Source: Pandoraea captiosa
GTDB taxonomy: Bacteria > Pseudomonadota > Gammaproteobacteria > Burkholderiales > Burkholderiaceae
DNA: 64,000 bases
Assembly (NCBI RefSeq): GCF_902459775.1
Contig: NZ_CABPSQ010000002.1
Location: forward strand, 1-64,000
Direction of reading: 5' to 3'
Shown here: positions 46,506 through 54,275 of the stretch, piece by piece
How positions within the stretch are numbered: the stretch's first letter is position 1
How the letters are laid out: each line of letters starts with the position of its first letter
Made by a program: the position numbers and the translations under genes
Notes under the pieces: model-generated
What the model saw: the letters and a program-made list of their open reading frames with translations, nothing else
The model's database searches: none
What the model was told of the DNA's origin: nothing

Positions 46506-47000
46506 TTATCGCGACGCCGGCCGGTTGTTCGACAGGTAACTCAGTGGCAGCGCGTTGCTGCGCTTGAATGCGCTCAGCACGATGTTCGAACGCACGTTCT
46601 CCACGCCCGGCACCTGCATGAGGCGCTTCATTACGAATGCGGACAGTGCATTCAGATCCGGCACCACGATCCTCAAGAGGTAATCGGCTTCGCCGACGAC
46701 CGCGTGGCATTCGAGCACTTCGGGCAGCAGATCGATTTCCGCCTGGAAACGTTCGATGACCTGATCGCCATGATGCTGCAGACGCAGTGTCGTGAAAGCC
46801 GTCACCGCCAGGCCCAATGCCTCGGGCCGCAACACCACGCGATACCCCTCGATGACACCTGCGGCTTCGAGCCGTTGCAGGCGCCGACCGATCTGCGACG
46901 CCGAGAGCGCCACATGCTCCGCCAACTGGTGATGGGTGGCCCGTCCTTCCTTCTGCAAGGCGTCCAGAAGGGCCAAATCGAAGCTATCCAGATCAAGCAT
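46506..47000 (-). CDS. Lrp/AsnC-family regulator divergent from phhA
   Basis: This 164-residue regulator has the Lrp DNA-binding domain (LDSFDLALLDALQKEGRATHHQLAEHVALSASQIGRRLQRLEAAGVI) and RAM domain (ITTLRLQHHGD-like TTLRLQHHGDQVIERFQAEI, ECHAVVGEADYLLRIVVPDL). The ATG has GGAGA at six bases. It is divergent from phhA, where regulators of this type respond to aromatic amino acids. The 141-bp gap holds a palindrome and AT-rich direct repeats (TTTATGC). Confidence 0.92.
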   Translation of the reverse strand: MLDLDSFDLALLDALQKEGRATHHQLAEHVALSASQIGRRLQRLEAAGVIEGYRVVLRPEALGLAVTAFTTLRLQHHGDQVIERFQAEIDLLPEVLECHAVVGEADYLLRIVVPDLNALSAFVMKRLMQVPGVENVRSNIVLSAFKRSNALPLSYLSNNRPASR

Positions 47001-47061
47001 GACGATTCTCCGCAATAAATCACATTTTTATGCGAAATTTATGCAAACGACTTTCACCACA

Positions 47062-47076
47062 GGCGCATTATGCGCC
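47062..47076. promoter_or_regulatory. Palindromic operator in the Lrp/phhA divergent promoter
   Basis: GGCGCATTATGCGCC is a perfect 7-1-7 palindrome. Repeats of TTTATGCGAAA and TTTATGCAAA lie just left of it (about 47026-47047). Together they are good candidates for Lrp-type binding. Confidence 0.55.
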
Positions 47077-47141
47077 CATTTCGCATGCCATGCGCAATAC
47101 ACTTTCAATCATTGTCACCGCTTGATTGAGTCGTTCGCATC

Positions 47142-47987
47142 ATGTCCCTTACTGCCATGCTCCAGGAGCAATTCGAAGCGGGTCTCGCGACCCGCCCCGA
47201 CTTCACCATCGATCAACCCGTCGAGCAATACGGCGCGGTGGATCACGCGGTGTGGCAGCAACTCTACGAACGTCAGACGGCCATGCTGCCGGGCCGCGTG
47301 TGCGATGCCTTCATGGACGGCATCCGCGCTCTCGACATGGACGCTCGTCGCGTGCCGGAGTTCGATCGGCTGAACGAAAAACTGATCGCTGCGACCGGCT
47401 GGCAAGTCGTGGCGGTGCCCGGTCTCGTGCCGGATCACGTGTTCTTCGATCACCTCGCCAATCGACGCTTTCCCGCCACATGGTGGATGCGTCGCCCGGA
47501 TCAGCTCGACTACCTTCAGGAACCCGATCTTTTCCATGACGTGTTCGGCCATGTGCCGTTGCTCGCCAATCCGGTGTTCGCCGACTTCATGCAAGCTTAC
47601 GGGAAAGCCGGCACGGTCGCCCAATCGCTCGGCGCGTTGCCGCTGCTCGCTCGCCTGTACTGGTACACCGTCGAATTCGGTTTGATGCGTGATGGCAACG
47701 GCCTGCGCATCTACGGTGCGGGCATCGTCTCCAGTCGTGGTGAAACGGAGTTCTCGCTGACCTCGCACGAGCCCAACCGTGTCGGGTTCTCGTTGGAGCG
47801 CGTGTTACGCACGCAATACCGCATCGACACCTTTCAGCAGACGTACTTCGTGATCGACGACTTCGCACAGTTGTTCGACGCCATGCTCTCGGATCTGCCG
47901 ACCCTGTTCAGGACGTTCGCCGCGCAACCCTCGTTCGAGGCCAACGCACGTCGTCCCGAGGACACGGAAGTTCTGCTGGCGGCATGA
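47142..47987 (+). CDS. phhA: Phenylalanine 4-hydroxylase
   Basis: The 281-residue monomeric iron enzyme converts phenylalanine to tyrosine using tetrahydrobiopterin and oxygen. The iron ligands are visible: LFHDVFGHVPLL (His132, His137) and YTVEFGL (Glu178). The bacterial-type length lacks the regulatory domain of animal enzymes. It is followed 378 bp on by the cofactor recycling gene phhB and diverges from an Lrp regulator. Expression should rise when phenylalanine or tyrosine serves as nutrient. Confidence 0.96.
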   Translation: MSLTAMLQEQFEAGLATRPDFTIDQPVEQYGAVDHAVWQQLYERQTAMLPGRVCDAFMDGIRALDMDARRVPEFDRLNEKLIAATGWQVVAVPGLVPDHVFFDHLANRRFPATWWMRRPDQLDYLQEPDLFHDVFGHVPLLANPVFADFMQAYGKAGTVAQSLGALPLLARLYWYTVEFGLMRDGNGLRIYGAGIVSSRGETEFSLTSHEPNRVGFSLERVLRTQYRIDTFQQTYFVIDDFAQLFDAMLSDLPTLFRTFAAQPSFEANARRPEDTEVLLAA

Positions 47988-48365
47988 TGGCACGGCCCGG
48001 GCATTCCGGACCGCAGTGTCCCAAGGTCTGCCCGCTGTCGTGACGTCGCCATCAAGGGCGCCCCGAGCCAACGCCACGCGCCCGATCTGCCCTTCCCGCG
48101 CGCGCTATCAGACAGCGCTTACACACAGGCTCGGTCCGGCTGTGGAACAATAGATCCATGAAACGGCGTCGCGCCGTTTCGTCGGTGTCGCATGGTGCTG
48201 CGTCGGATATTGAAGAGTCGTCCCCCCACACCGCACGCAGTCGTCTTCGACGCCGCATTGGTGCCGGTGGATTCCCATCCGTTCGAATGTTTGCATTCGC
48301 CCGATCGGCACCTGATCGCACCAAAGCTGCAACCAACTCGCATCAAATGCTTTGAAAGGAATGCC
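47988..48365. other. 378-bp gap between phhA and phhB
   Basis: No gene is supported. A hairpin at 48161-48179 (AAACGGCG/CGCCGTTT, three-base loop) lacks a T-run. The gap could hold a separate phhB promoter or simply leader sequence. Confidence 0.45.
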
Positions 48366-48671
48366 ATGACAACACGACTCTCATCCGAGGAACGCGCCAC
48401 GCTGGCCGAAGTGCTGCCCGAGTGGCACCAGGTGGTCGGACGCGACGCCATCCAGCGCAGTTTCACGTTTCACGACTTCAACGAAGCTTTCGGTTTCATG
48501 ACGCAGGTCGCACTCAAGGCGGAGACCATGAACCATCACCCGGAGTGGTTCAACGTCTATAACCGCGTGGACATTACGCTATCGACGCACGACGCCGATG
48601 GCCTCACGCAGCGCGACATCGATCTGGCAACAGCCATCGATCAGTACGCCGGCGATCGCACGTCGGGCTGA
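48366..48671 (+). CDS. phhB: Pterin-4a-carbinolamine dehydratase
   Basis: The 101-residue protein has the PCD family pattern: [34 protein letters not shown] and the active-site [34 protein letters not shown] (in two pieces, including HHPEW). It regenerates the pterin cofactor used by PhhA. The ATG has AAGGA at six bases; the open frame upstream has no family resemblance. Confidence 0.95.
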   Translation: MTTRLSSEERATLAEVLPEWHQVVGRDAIQRSFTFHDFNEAFGFMTQVALKAETMNHHPEWFNVYNRVDITLSTHDADGLTQRDIDLATAIDQYAGDRTSG

Positions 48672-48692
48672 CGCATCACCGGCGTCACATGC

Positions 48693-49145
48693 TCAGCGCT
48701 TCGGCGCGAGCATCGTGCCGCGACACGCCTTGCTGCCACAGTGACAGGCGTATTCGCGTTTGAGTTTTTTGGTGTAGCGGGCGTCGATCACGAGACCGTA
48801 GTCGTAGAAGAGTTCTTCGCCCGCATCGATATCGCGCATCGCATAGATATAGACGCGATCCCCTTCCTCCCGCGCCTCGCAGTTCGGCGAGCAGGCATGG
48901 TTGATCCAACGAGCATTGTTGCCGTCGACCTTGCCGTCGATGCAGCGTCCGTCTTCCAGGCTGAAATAAAAGGTATGCGTCGGGTGCGCCGGATCATGCG
49001 GATGGCGGCGCAAGGCCTCGCGCCACGAAATGATCTCGCCCTTGTACTGGATCACGCGGTCCCCTTTCTTGAGACGCTTGACCGCATACACACCCTTCCC
49101 GTGGACGCCTGACTTTCTGACTTCGATTCTGCGCTTGGCTGCCAT
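48693..49145 (-). CDS. SET-domain protein (lysine methyltransferase-like)
   Basis: This 150-residue protein is an entire, compact SET domain with post-SET: SGVHGKGVYAVKRLKKGDRV at the N-terminus, RWINHACSPNCEA (cofactor and substrate binding), AGEELFYDYGL (catalytic Tyr) and the zinc-binding CHCGSKACRGT. SET enzymes methylate lysine using S-adenosylmethionine. In bacteria they are found in Chlamydia, Legionella and various free-living Proteobacteria, and the target may be a nucleoid or ribosomal protein. The start ATG has only GAGA near it. It is convergent with phhB. Confidence 0.9.
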   Translation of the reverse strand: MAAKRRIEVRKSGVHGKGVYAVKRLKKGDRVIQYKGEIISWREALRRHPHDPAHPTHTFYFSLEDGRCIDGKVDGNNARWINHACSPNCEAREEGDRVYIYAMRDIDAGEELFYDYGLVIDARYTKKLKREYACHCGSKACRGTMLAPKR

Positions 49146-49225
49146 CTCTATGCGATGAGGTTTGGTGGATGCAAAAAAGCGCAGTGTACAGGCACGCGAC
49201 GGACATGTGCGTGACAACGTCGGAC

Positions 49226-49259
49226 GAAAAAAAAACGTCACCCGGTCGTGGATGACGTT
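49226..49259 (-). terminator. Rho-independent terminator after the Cys-cluster MarR gene
   Basis: A ten-bp stem with one G-T pair (49234-49243 with 49250-49259) is followed on the minus strand by nine T residues. Confidence 0.8.
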
Positions 49260-49320
49260 CTCCCCCTGATTCGCGCCGCTCGGGTGCAACACCCGAGCGC
49301 GACAGACGATGGCCCGATGC

Positions 49321-49962
49321 TCAGGTCTTGCTGTACAGCTTCCACACCTTGTTACGCGTCGCCAGATCCGCCTCGACATGGGCATTGCAGTCGAGTGCGA
49401 GTCGCGAGTCGTCGTAGGTCGTATTGAAGTAGTTGCAATGGTAGGTGCCCTTGCCGCGCGCCGCCGTCTCGAAGTGTTCGCACGTCAGGCACATGCGCTG
49501 CTGCGGCACATCGCCCCGGCTCTCCATTGTCGAGATGAGCTTGACGAGCATGCGGTACAGCTGTGCCCTGTCCTTTTCGCTCAGCAGATCGGCGGCCGTG
49601 GTCACGAAACTTGCCCATTGCGACGCCCGCTTGGCCGACGTGCGTCCCTTCGCGGTGAGCCGCAGCGCCAGCGCACGACCATCGTTGGCGTCGCGCCGCT
49701 TTTCGACAAGCCCCTTGCTTTCCAGCGTACTCACGGCCTCGCTGACCGTGGCCGACGTCAGGGCGGCATCCTCCGCAATCTCGCCCAGTCGCATCGGTAC
49801 GCCGCGCATGAGCAGGAGCGTAAGAATCTCACCCTGCGTCGGCGTCAATCCAGACAGTGCCGCGCCTTCCCAGGCGTGGCTCCGTAACGCGGTTCCCATG
49901 CGCAACAAGCCTGCCGTTACGCGCTTGGAGAGCGGTTCATCAAGTGGGGTCGGGGTAGCCAT
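49321..49962 (-). CDS. MarR-family regulator with C-terminal cysteine cluster
   Basis: The 213-residue protein has a MarR winged helix (LTPTQGEILTLLLMRGVPMRLGEIAEDAALTSATVSEAVSTLESKGLVEKRRD in pieces) and a C-terminal extension with CLTCEHFE, TYHCNYF and LDCNAHVEAD. Four Cys residues with nearby His could bind zinc or iron or act as a redox or metal sensor. I recall similar MarR proteins with this tail in other Proteobacteria, but no characterised function. It stands alone beside the DnaA-box region. Start ATG chosen as the first in frame with the domain; the binding site is weak. Confidence 0.88.
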   Translation of the reverse strand: MATPTPLDEPLSKRVTAGLLRMGTALRSHAWEGAALSGLTPTQGEILTLLLMRGVPMRLGEIAEDAALTSATVSEAVSTLESKGLVEKRRDANDGRALALRLTAKGRTSAKRASQWASFVTTAADLLSEKDRAQLYRMLVKLISTMESRGDVPQQRMCLTCEHFETAARGKGTYHCNYFNTTYDDSRLALDCNAHVEADLATRNKVWKLYSKT

Positions 49963-50799
49963 GATTTTCGTTAGGATTTCTAAAAACTATACGTCGATAA
50001 AACAGCTTGTCAAATGAACTCACGGGCGGTGCATCACACGTCTTGACCTCATGCATCGTATATTTTGGCGCCCCGCCCGGGGGAAACCCTAAGCTACTTC
50101 CGTGTCGATACTCGACGGCGAGTCGCTGTTGAACGCGCCGCCCCACCACGATTCCATTGTGTGTTCTGAGTTGAATTTTGGCGTATCAGTTCTTGTACTG
50201 ATCTCCCAAATCCTACTCACGATGTTTACAAAATATTGGTGTCCTGCGCACTTGTTTGATCAAGCGGCGTATAGACAAAAATCATTTCGCATCCCATGCG
50301 AATTACATCGTTTGCTGAATTGGTGTAACGCGTCGCGCCGTATCAAAGCACGTCGTACCCCACACCAATTTTCAATCGGCCTGCAAACCCGCGTGGGACG
50401 TGGCTCGCAGACCGTAGCGATGCGTTTGCCGAACGCCGCGTCCCTGTTACGTCCCCCACGAAATTCCCTCGATATTCGAGATATCCCCGCATCGTCTTCC
50501 GCTCGTGACGCGCGCGCACGAATTCCCCTGCGTTTCGGACAGAACGCAAATGATTCGAAACACAACCGTCGGTCGTCAGCTTCCGAGGTCTGTGTCGGGC
50601 GAGAAAAAAGGGAAAGCACTGATCGGCGCGTCCGCAAGCAGCGGCATCGGGACACGCGAATTGAGAAATTTGACGGTAAGGACGCTCTCGCTCGTTACGG
50701 CCAGCAAAACCAACATCGCTCACTTCTTACACCACGTCCGGCAGGTCGCAAAAACAAGTGGCGAGATTGTAGCCGCGAACCGGTTGGCCAAAGCGAGAA

Positions 50800-51110
50800 C
50801 GTCAAAATTATCCACAAAACAGGGTTTTCGGGGGTGCTCTGCATAAAATTTAAGCGCCTGTGGATAACTTTCTGGATAACTTATCGGACTAGTTGTGCAT
50901 GGGTTCGGGATAAGTCGCGAATCTTTCCACAGGGGTCGAAAACTGTTCAGAGTTGTTCTCGGGATACCCGCTGTTTGTCCATCCAGTTCTCATTCCGGCA
51001 ACTTCCTGTTTACACAACGTTAACTGTGGTTATCCACAGGAGCTGGCTGCCTTTGTTAACTACTACTATGTATACATACAGTAAACCTATTAAAACCTTA
51101 AAACCTTGCT
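50800..51110. other. Origin-like region: clustered DnaA boxes plus AT-rich tract
   Basis: Perfect TTATCCACA boxes lie at 50808-50816 (plus), 50859-50867 (minus) and 51030-51038 (plus), with a one-mismatch box at 50871-50879 (minus). A two-mismatch candidate is at 50923-50931. An AT-rich tract of about 55 bp follows (51052-51108) and could be an unwinding element. dnaA, dnaN, rpmH and parAB are not in the window. It may be the chromosomal origin, or a DnaA-titration or reactivation site. Confidence 0.6.
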
Positions 51111-51344
51111 ACGAGCGACGCGAAAACGGCAAAACCCTGTCGGCCTGAACAGTGGAAAACGCAGCGCTGGCGATGCGTAATTCCGGTGTCTGGAAGCCAC
51201 TTCCCACGGGTTTTGCCTCTGAGAGCGGCACGAAAGGCATGCGCTCCAAGCGGTGTGCCGCACGAATGACTGCAGAAAGGGCACATACCGACGGCCGAGC
51301 AGCCCCCGATCGGCTGCCGCATGTCTCGCCATGGGAGCCAGGGC

Positions 51345-51372
51345 AATAAAAAACCCCGCCAAGGCGGGGTTT
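51345..51372 (-). terminator. Rho-independent terminator after the YbdK-type ligase gene
   Basis: A stem AAACCCCGCC/GGCGGGGTTT with a minimal AA loop is followed on the minus strand by a T-run (TTTTTTATT). Confidence 0.85.
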
Positions 51373-51426
51373 CCTCACACCGACCGGTTCACGGTCGATA
51401 GCGCGGGGTTCGGGCGATCCCGTTCA

Positions 51427-52542
51427 TCACGTCGCCCAGCGCAGACATTGCTGACGCACCATCTCGTTAAGCGATTTCGCATCGGCGTGCACCTCGCGAA
51501 GCCACACGGCGTCGTTCTTGCCCGACGAGACGAGTTGACGGATGTCTTCGCAGGCAGCCTCGGCTTCAAGCACCACGGCATGCGGCTTGATCAGGTCCAG
51601 GGTCTTGGCGATGTGATCGCCCAGCATCGAGCGCTCACCCGTCTGAGGATCGACGTAAGCCCCTTCCAGACCGAAACGGCAGGCCTCGAAGCGGTTGAAG
51701 GTGTAAACCAGATAATCGTCCTCGCTGAGCTCGAACGGGCGCTCATTGAGCAGATAGTGGGCCAGAGACTGGATGTAACAGGCAATGGCGGCCGCGCGGT
51801 CCACCGACAAGGGGGTATCCATCACCCGCACCTCGATCGTCCCAAAACCCGGTTTAGGACGAATATCCCAGTAGAAGTCCTTCATGCTTTCCACGACCCC
51901 GGTCTTCACCATCTTGTCGAAGTAGGCTTCGAAGTCCGACCACTTCAGTACGAACGGCGCACGACCCGACAGCGGGAACGCGAAAACGGAGTTCAGACGG
52001 GCCGAGTGGAACCCGGTATCCACCCCCTGCACGTACGGCGACGAGGCCGACAGCGCGATGAAATGGGGGATGTAGCGCGACATCGCGTGCAAGAGGTACA
52101 ACGCGCTGTCCGGATCCGGGCACCCGATGTGGACGTGCTGACCGAAAACCGTGAACTGCTTGGCCAGGTAGCCATAGAGTTCGGACAGGAAGTGAAAGCG
52201 CGGCGAGTCGTAGATGGTCCGCTCGCTCCAGCGCTGGAAAGCGTGCGTGCCGCCGCCACACAGCCCGACATTGAGCTGCTCGCTCGCCGAGACCAGCACG
52301 TCGCGCACCCGACGCAGTTGCGTAAGCGCATCGCTGTGGTGATGACAGATATCGGTTGAGAGCTCGATCATGCTCTCGGTCATCTCCGGCTTGATATCGC
52401 CCGGGTGCGTTTCCTTGGCGACAAGCCGCATGACGTCGGCGGCCGCCTTGGTCAGATCGTAATCGTGACGATTGACGATCTGCATTTCCAGCTCCACCCC
52501 GAAGGTGCAGGGCTTCGAGGGAATGAATTCTTCTAGTGACAT
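51427..52542 (-). CDS. YbdK-type carboxylate-amine ligase (glutamate-cysteine ligase family 2)
   Basis: The 371-residue protein carries the GCS2 pattern: [33 protein letters not shown], the [20 protein letters not shown] loop, [16 protein letters not shown] and [20 protein letters not shown]. Family members ligate glutamate to cysteine or another amine weakly with ATP; the physiological product in Proteobacteria is uncertain. It follows the antiporter gene by three bases in the same transcript. Confidence 0.92.
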   Translation of the reverse strand: MSLEEFIPSKPCTFGVELEMQIVNRHDYDLTKAAADVMRLVAKETHPGDIKPEMTESMIELSTDICHHHSDALTQLRRVRDVLVSASEQLNVGLCGGGTHAFQRWSERTIYDSPRFHFLSELYGYLAKQFTVFGQHVHIGCPDPDSALYLLHAMSRYIPHFIALSASSPYVQGVDTGFHSARLNSVFAFPLSGRAPFVLKWSDFEAYFDKMVKTGVVESMKDFYWDIRPKPGFGTIEVRVMDTPLSVDRAAAIACYIQSLAHYLLNERPFELSEDDYLVYTFNRFEACRFGLEGAYVDPQTGERSMLGDHIAKTLDLIKPHAVVLEAEAACEDIRQLVSSGKNDAVWLREVHADAKSLNEMVRQQCLRWAT

Positions 52543-52545
52543 GGC

Positions 52546-53751
52546 TTAATCCTTCCGTTCACCGACAAGGGCCAATGCCCAATAGACCACCAGCGGTGCC
52601 ACCAGTTGCAGCACGGCAATGGTGCACATCACCACTGCCTTGAGCATCGGATCGAACTGCGGGTAGATGTCGTACGTATCGGCAACGAGTACGAACGCGA
52701 GACTGGCCATCGGACACAACGACAATCCGAGCGCGATGGCCTGCTTGTAGCTGATACCGGCCTGATGCGCGACGGCCACCGTGCCCACGACCTTGGCTGC
52801 GCCGCGAACGACGATGATCGCCAGCGCCGCCAATCCGCCGAGCACCAGGTATTCCCACTGGAATGCGAGCGACGTGAGCACGAACAGCACCACGGCCAGC
52901 AACCATCCAGCCGTGCCGAAGTACGCCGGCCACAGCTGCGGACGCTCATCCAGATTCCGGAAAATGATTCCGGCGAGGAGCAGCGTGAGCGAGTTCGGCA
53001 GCTTGAGCATGTGCACCAGCGCAACCATGAGCATGATCAGGCCGATGAGCATTACGAAGGCATGGTGGTCCTGACTGCCGAACTTGCGGAAAACCAGATT
53101 GCAGGCTTTGGCCAGCACGAATGCCAGAACGATCGACCCGATCAGCAGGTAGAGCGGATGGAACAGCACGACCCAGAAGCTGGAGTGGTACGCCTGATGC
53201 ATCCAGCCGTAGACAAGCTTGACCGCTACGACCGCATACACACTGTTGAGCGCCGCCAGGGCCAGCAGACGTTCCGTCACCTGGCCTTCGGCCCGCAACT
53301 CGTTCTTGAGCTGGATGACCACCGCCGGCGATGTCGCCATGCTGATTGACGCGATAAGGACCGCCGTGAGCGGCGATACGCTGAAGACACGCAACACCGC
53401 GTAGACCGCGACGAAGGTAAGCAAAGCTTCCAGCGCACTGGTGACGATGATCCATGGATTGGATCGCATCCATTTCAGGTTGAGGCGACTGCCGAGTTCG
53501 AACAGCAGCAGGCCCAGCGCCAGGTCTATCAGCAGCCGGATGGCCGCGCTTGTCTGCGCGTCCAGCATGGATGAAAGACCCAGGGCGCCACCGACCAGCC
53601 CGACCACGGCGTAACCGGTGATGCGCGGCAGGCGCAGTCTCCGGAAACAGATTTCCCCGGCGAGTCCGGCAAATACCAATGCCAGCCCGGCGAAGAAAAC
53701 GGGATCGGGCGCCGGCGGCCAGCCCGGGAAAAGGGACAGTTCCGACGTCAT
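52546..53751 (-). CDS. Monovalent cation:proton antiporter, CPA2 (KefB/NhaS3-like), without RCK domain
   Basis: The 401-residue protein is wholly membrane-embedded, with about 12-13 helices. The CPA2 features are visible: LALVFAGLAGEICFRRLRLPRITGYAVVGL, LALGLLLFELGSRLN and the MATSPAVVIQLKNEL helix near the expected ion site. The C-terminal nucleotide-binding RCK/TrkA domain of KefB/KefC is absent. It exchanges Na+ or K+ for protons. The ATG at MTSELSLFPGWPPAP was chosen by family length. It is co-transcribed with the YbdK-type ligase (three-base gap); in E. coli, Kef is gated by glutathione, an intriguing but unproven link. Confidence 0.88.
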   Translation of the reverse strand: MTSELSLFPGWPPAPDPVFFAGLALVFAGLAGEICFRRLRLPRITGYAVVGLVGGALGLSSMLDAQTSAAIRLLIDLALGLLLFELGSRLNLKWMRSNPWIIVTSALEALLTFVAVYAVLRVFSVSPLTAVLIASISMATSPAVVIQLKNELRAEGQVTERLLALAALNSVYAVVAVKLVYGWMHQAYHSSFWVVLFHPLYLLIGSIVLAFVLAKACNLVFRKFGSQDHHAFVMLIGLIMLMVALVHMLKLPNSLTLLLAGIIFRNLDERPQLWPAYFGTAGWLLAVVLFVLTSLAFQWEYLVLGGLAALAIIVVRGAAKVVGTVAVAHQAGISYKQAIALGLSLCPMASLAFVLVADTYDIYPQFDPMLKAVVMCTIAVLQLVAPLVVYWALALVGERKD

Positions 53752-54275
53752 TAATGCTCGCTTTGCGCCGCTTGACGGCGCATCAAGTGGTGAAAAGGAA
53801 AGAAAGTCGCGCGCGGGGTTGCAGACAAAGGACAAATGCGCGACGAACCCGAAGGGTTGGGGTCATTTTGCCACAGTCGGTTTCCGAGGCTTTCAAACGG
53901 TCGTTACGATGCTCCGAGCCCCGCCCGGCGGGCATGTCCGGGGCATTAGCTTCCTGAGATCGGTTTTACCTTCTGCCAACGGCTGACGCAGACTCCTGCG
54001 TGGCGTCGGAGATTGCCGCATTCATCGAAAAGGTCGGAAAGTACGGGGGCGAGCGCCAGAGGGCGCGTCGGCCCCGCATGGGGCGGGCTTTTCACCCCTA
54101 TAGGGTCAGATTCGATTTAATCTCAAGATCCGACTTTTCAGAGTGAAGACGCATGAGGCTGCGGCCCGATCCGGTCCGAACCACGTGAACAGCGGACGGC
54201 GCCGGGTTTTGTCTGATGATGTTGACGGTGGATACCCGTGCGAGCGTTCACCCAAGCCGTCCGCCGCCTTTCGGC
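53752..54275. other. 524-bp gap between the antiporter and mnmC
   Basis: It holds the antiporter promoter and the 3' side of mnmC. A hairpin at 54071-54084 (GCCCC/GGGGC) is followed by GGGCTTTTC on plus, but no plus-strand gene precedes it. I see no gene. Confidence 0.45.

Larger units (their letters stand above)
49963..51426. other. 1.46-kb gene-free, AT-rich stretch holding a DnaA-box cluster
   Basis: The longest gene-free stretch of the window. Open frames exist on both strands, including one of 348 codons on plus, but they lack family character, ribosome binding sites and normal codon bias. GC falls toward the right: two lines I counted gave 45% (51001-51060) and 35% (51061-51120). The DnaA-box cluster occupies 50800-51110 and a terminator lies at 51345-51372. 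Confidence 0.65.

Noticed and set aside
48161-48179. Hairpin after phhA as a terminator
   Set aside because: An eight-bp stem is present, but no T-run follows on either strand.
48450-48480. A parS-like centromere site near the DnaA-box region (GTTTCACGTTTCACG)
   Set aside because: It is not palindromic like the TGTTTCACGTGAAACA consensus and lies inside phhB.
50102-51148. A 348-codon plus-strand open frame across the DnaA-box region
   Set aside because: Its composition is random-looking, with many rare residues, no domain pattern and no ribosome binding site, and it runs through the DnaA boxes and AT-rich tract.
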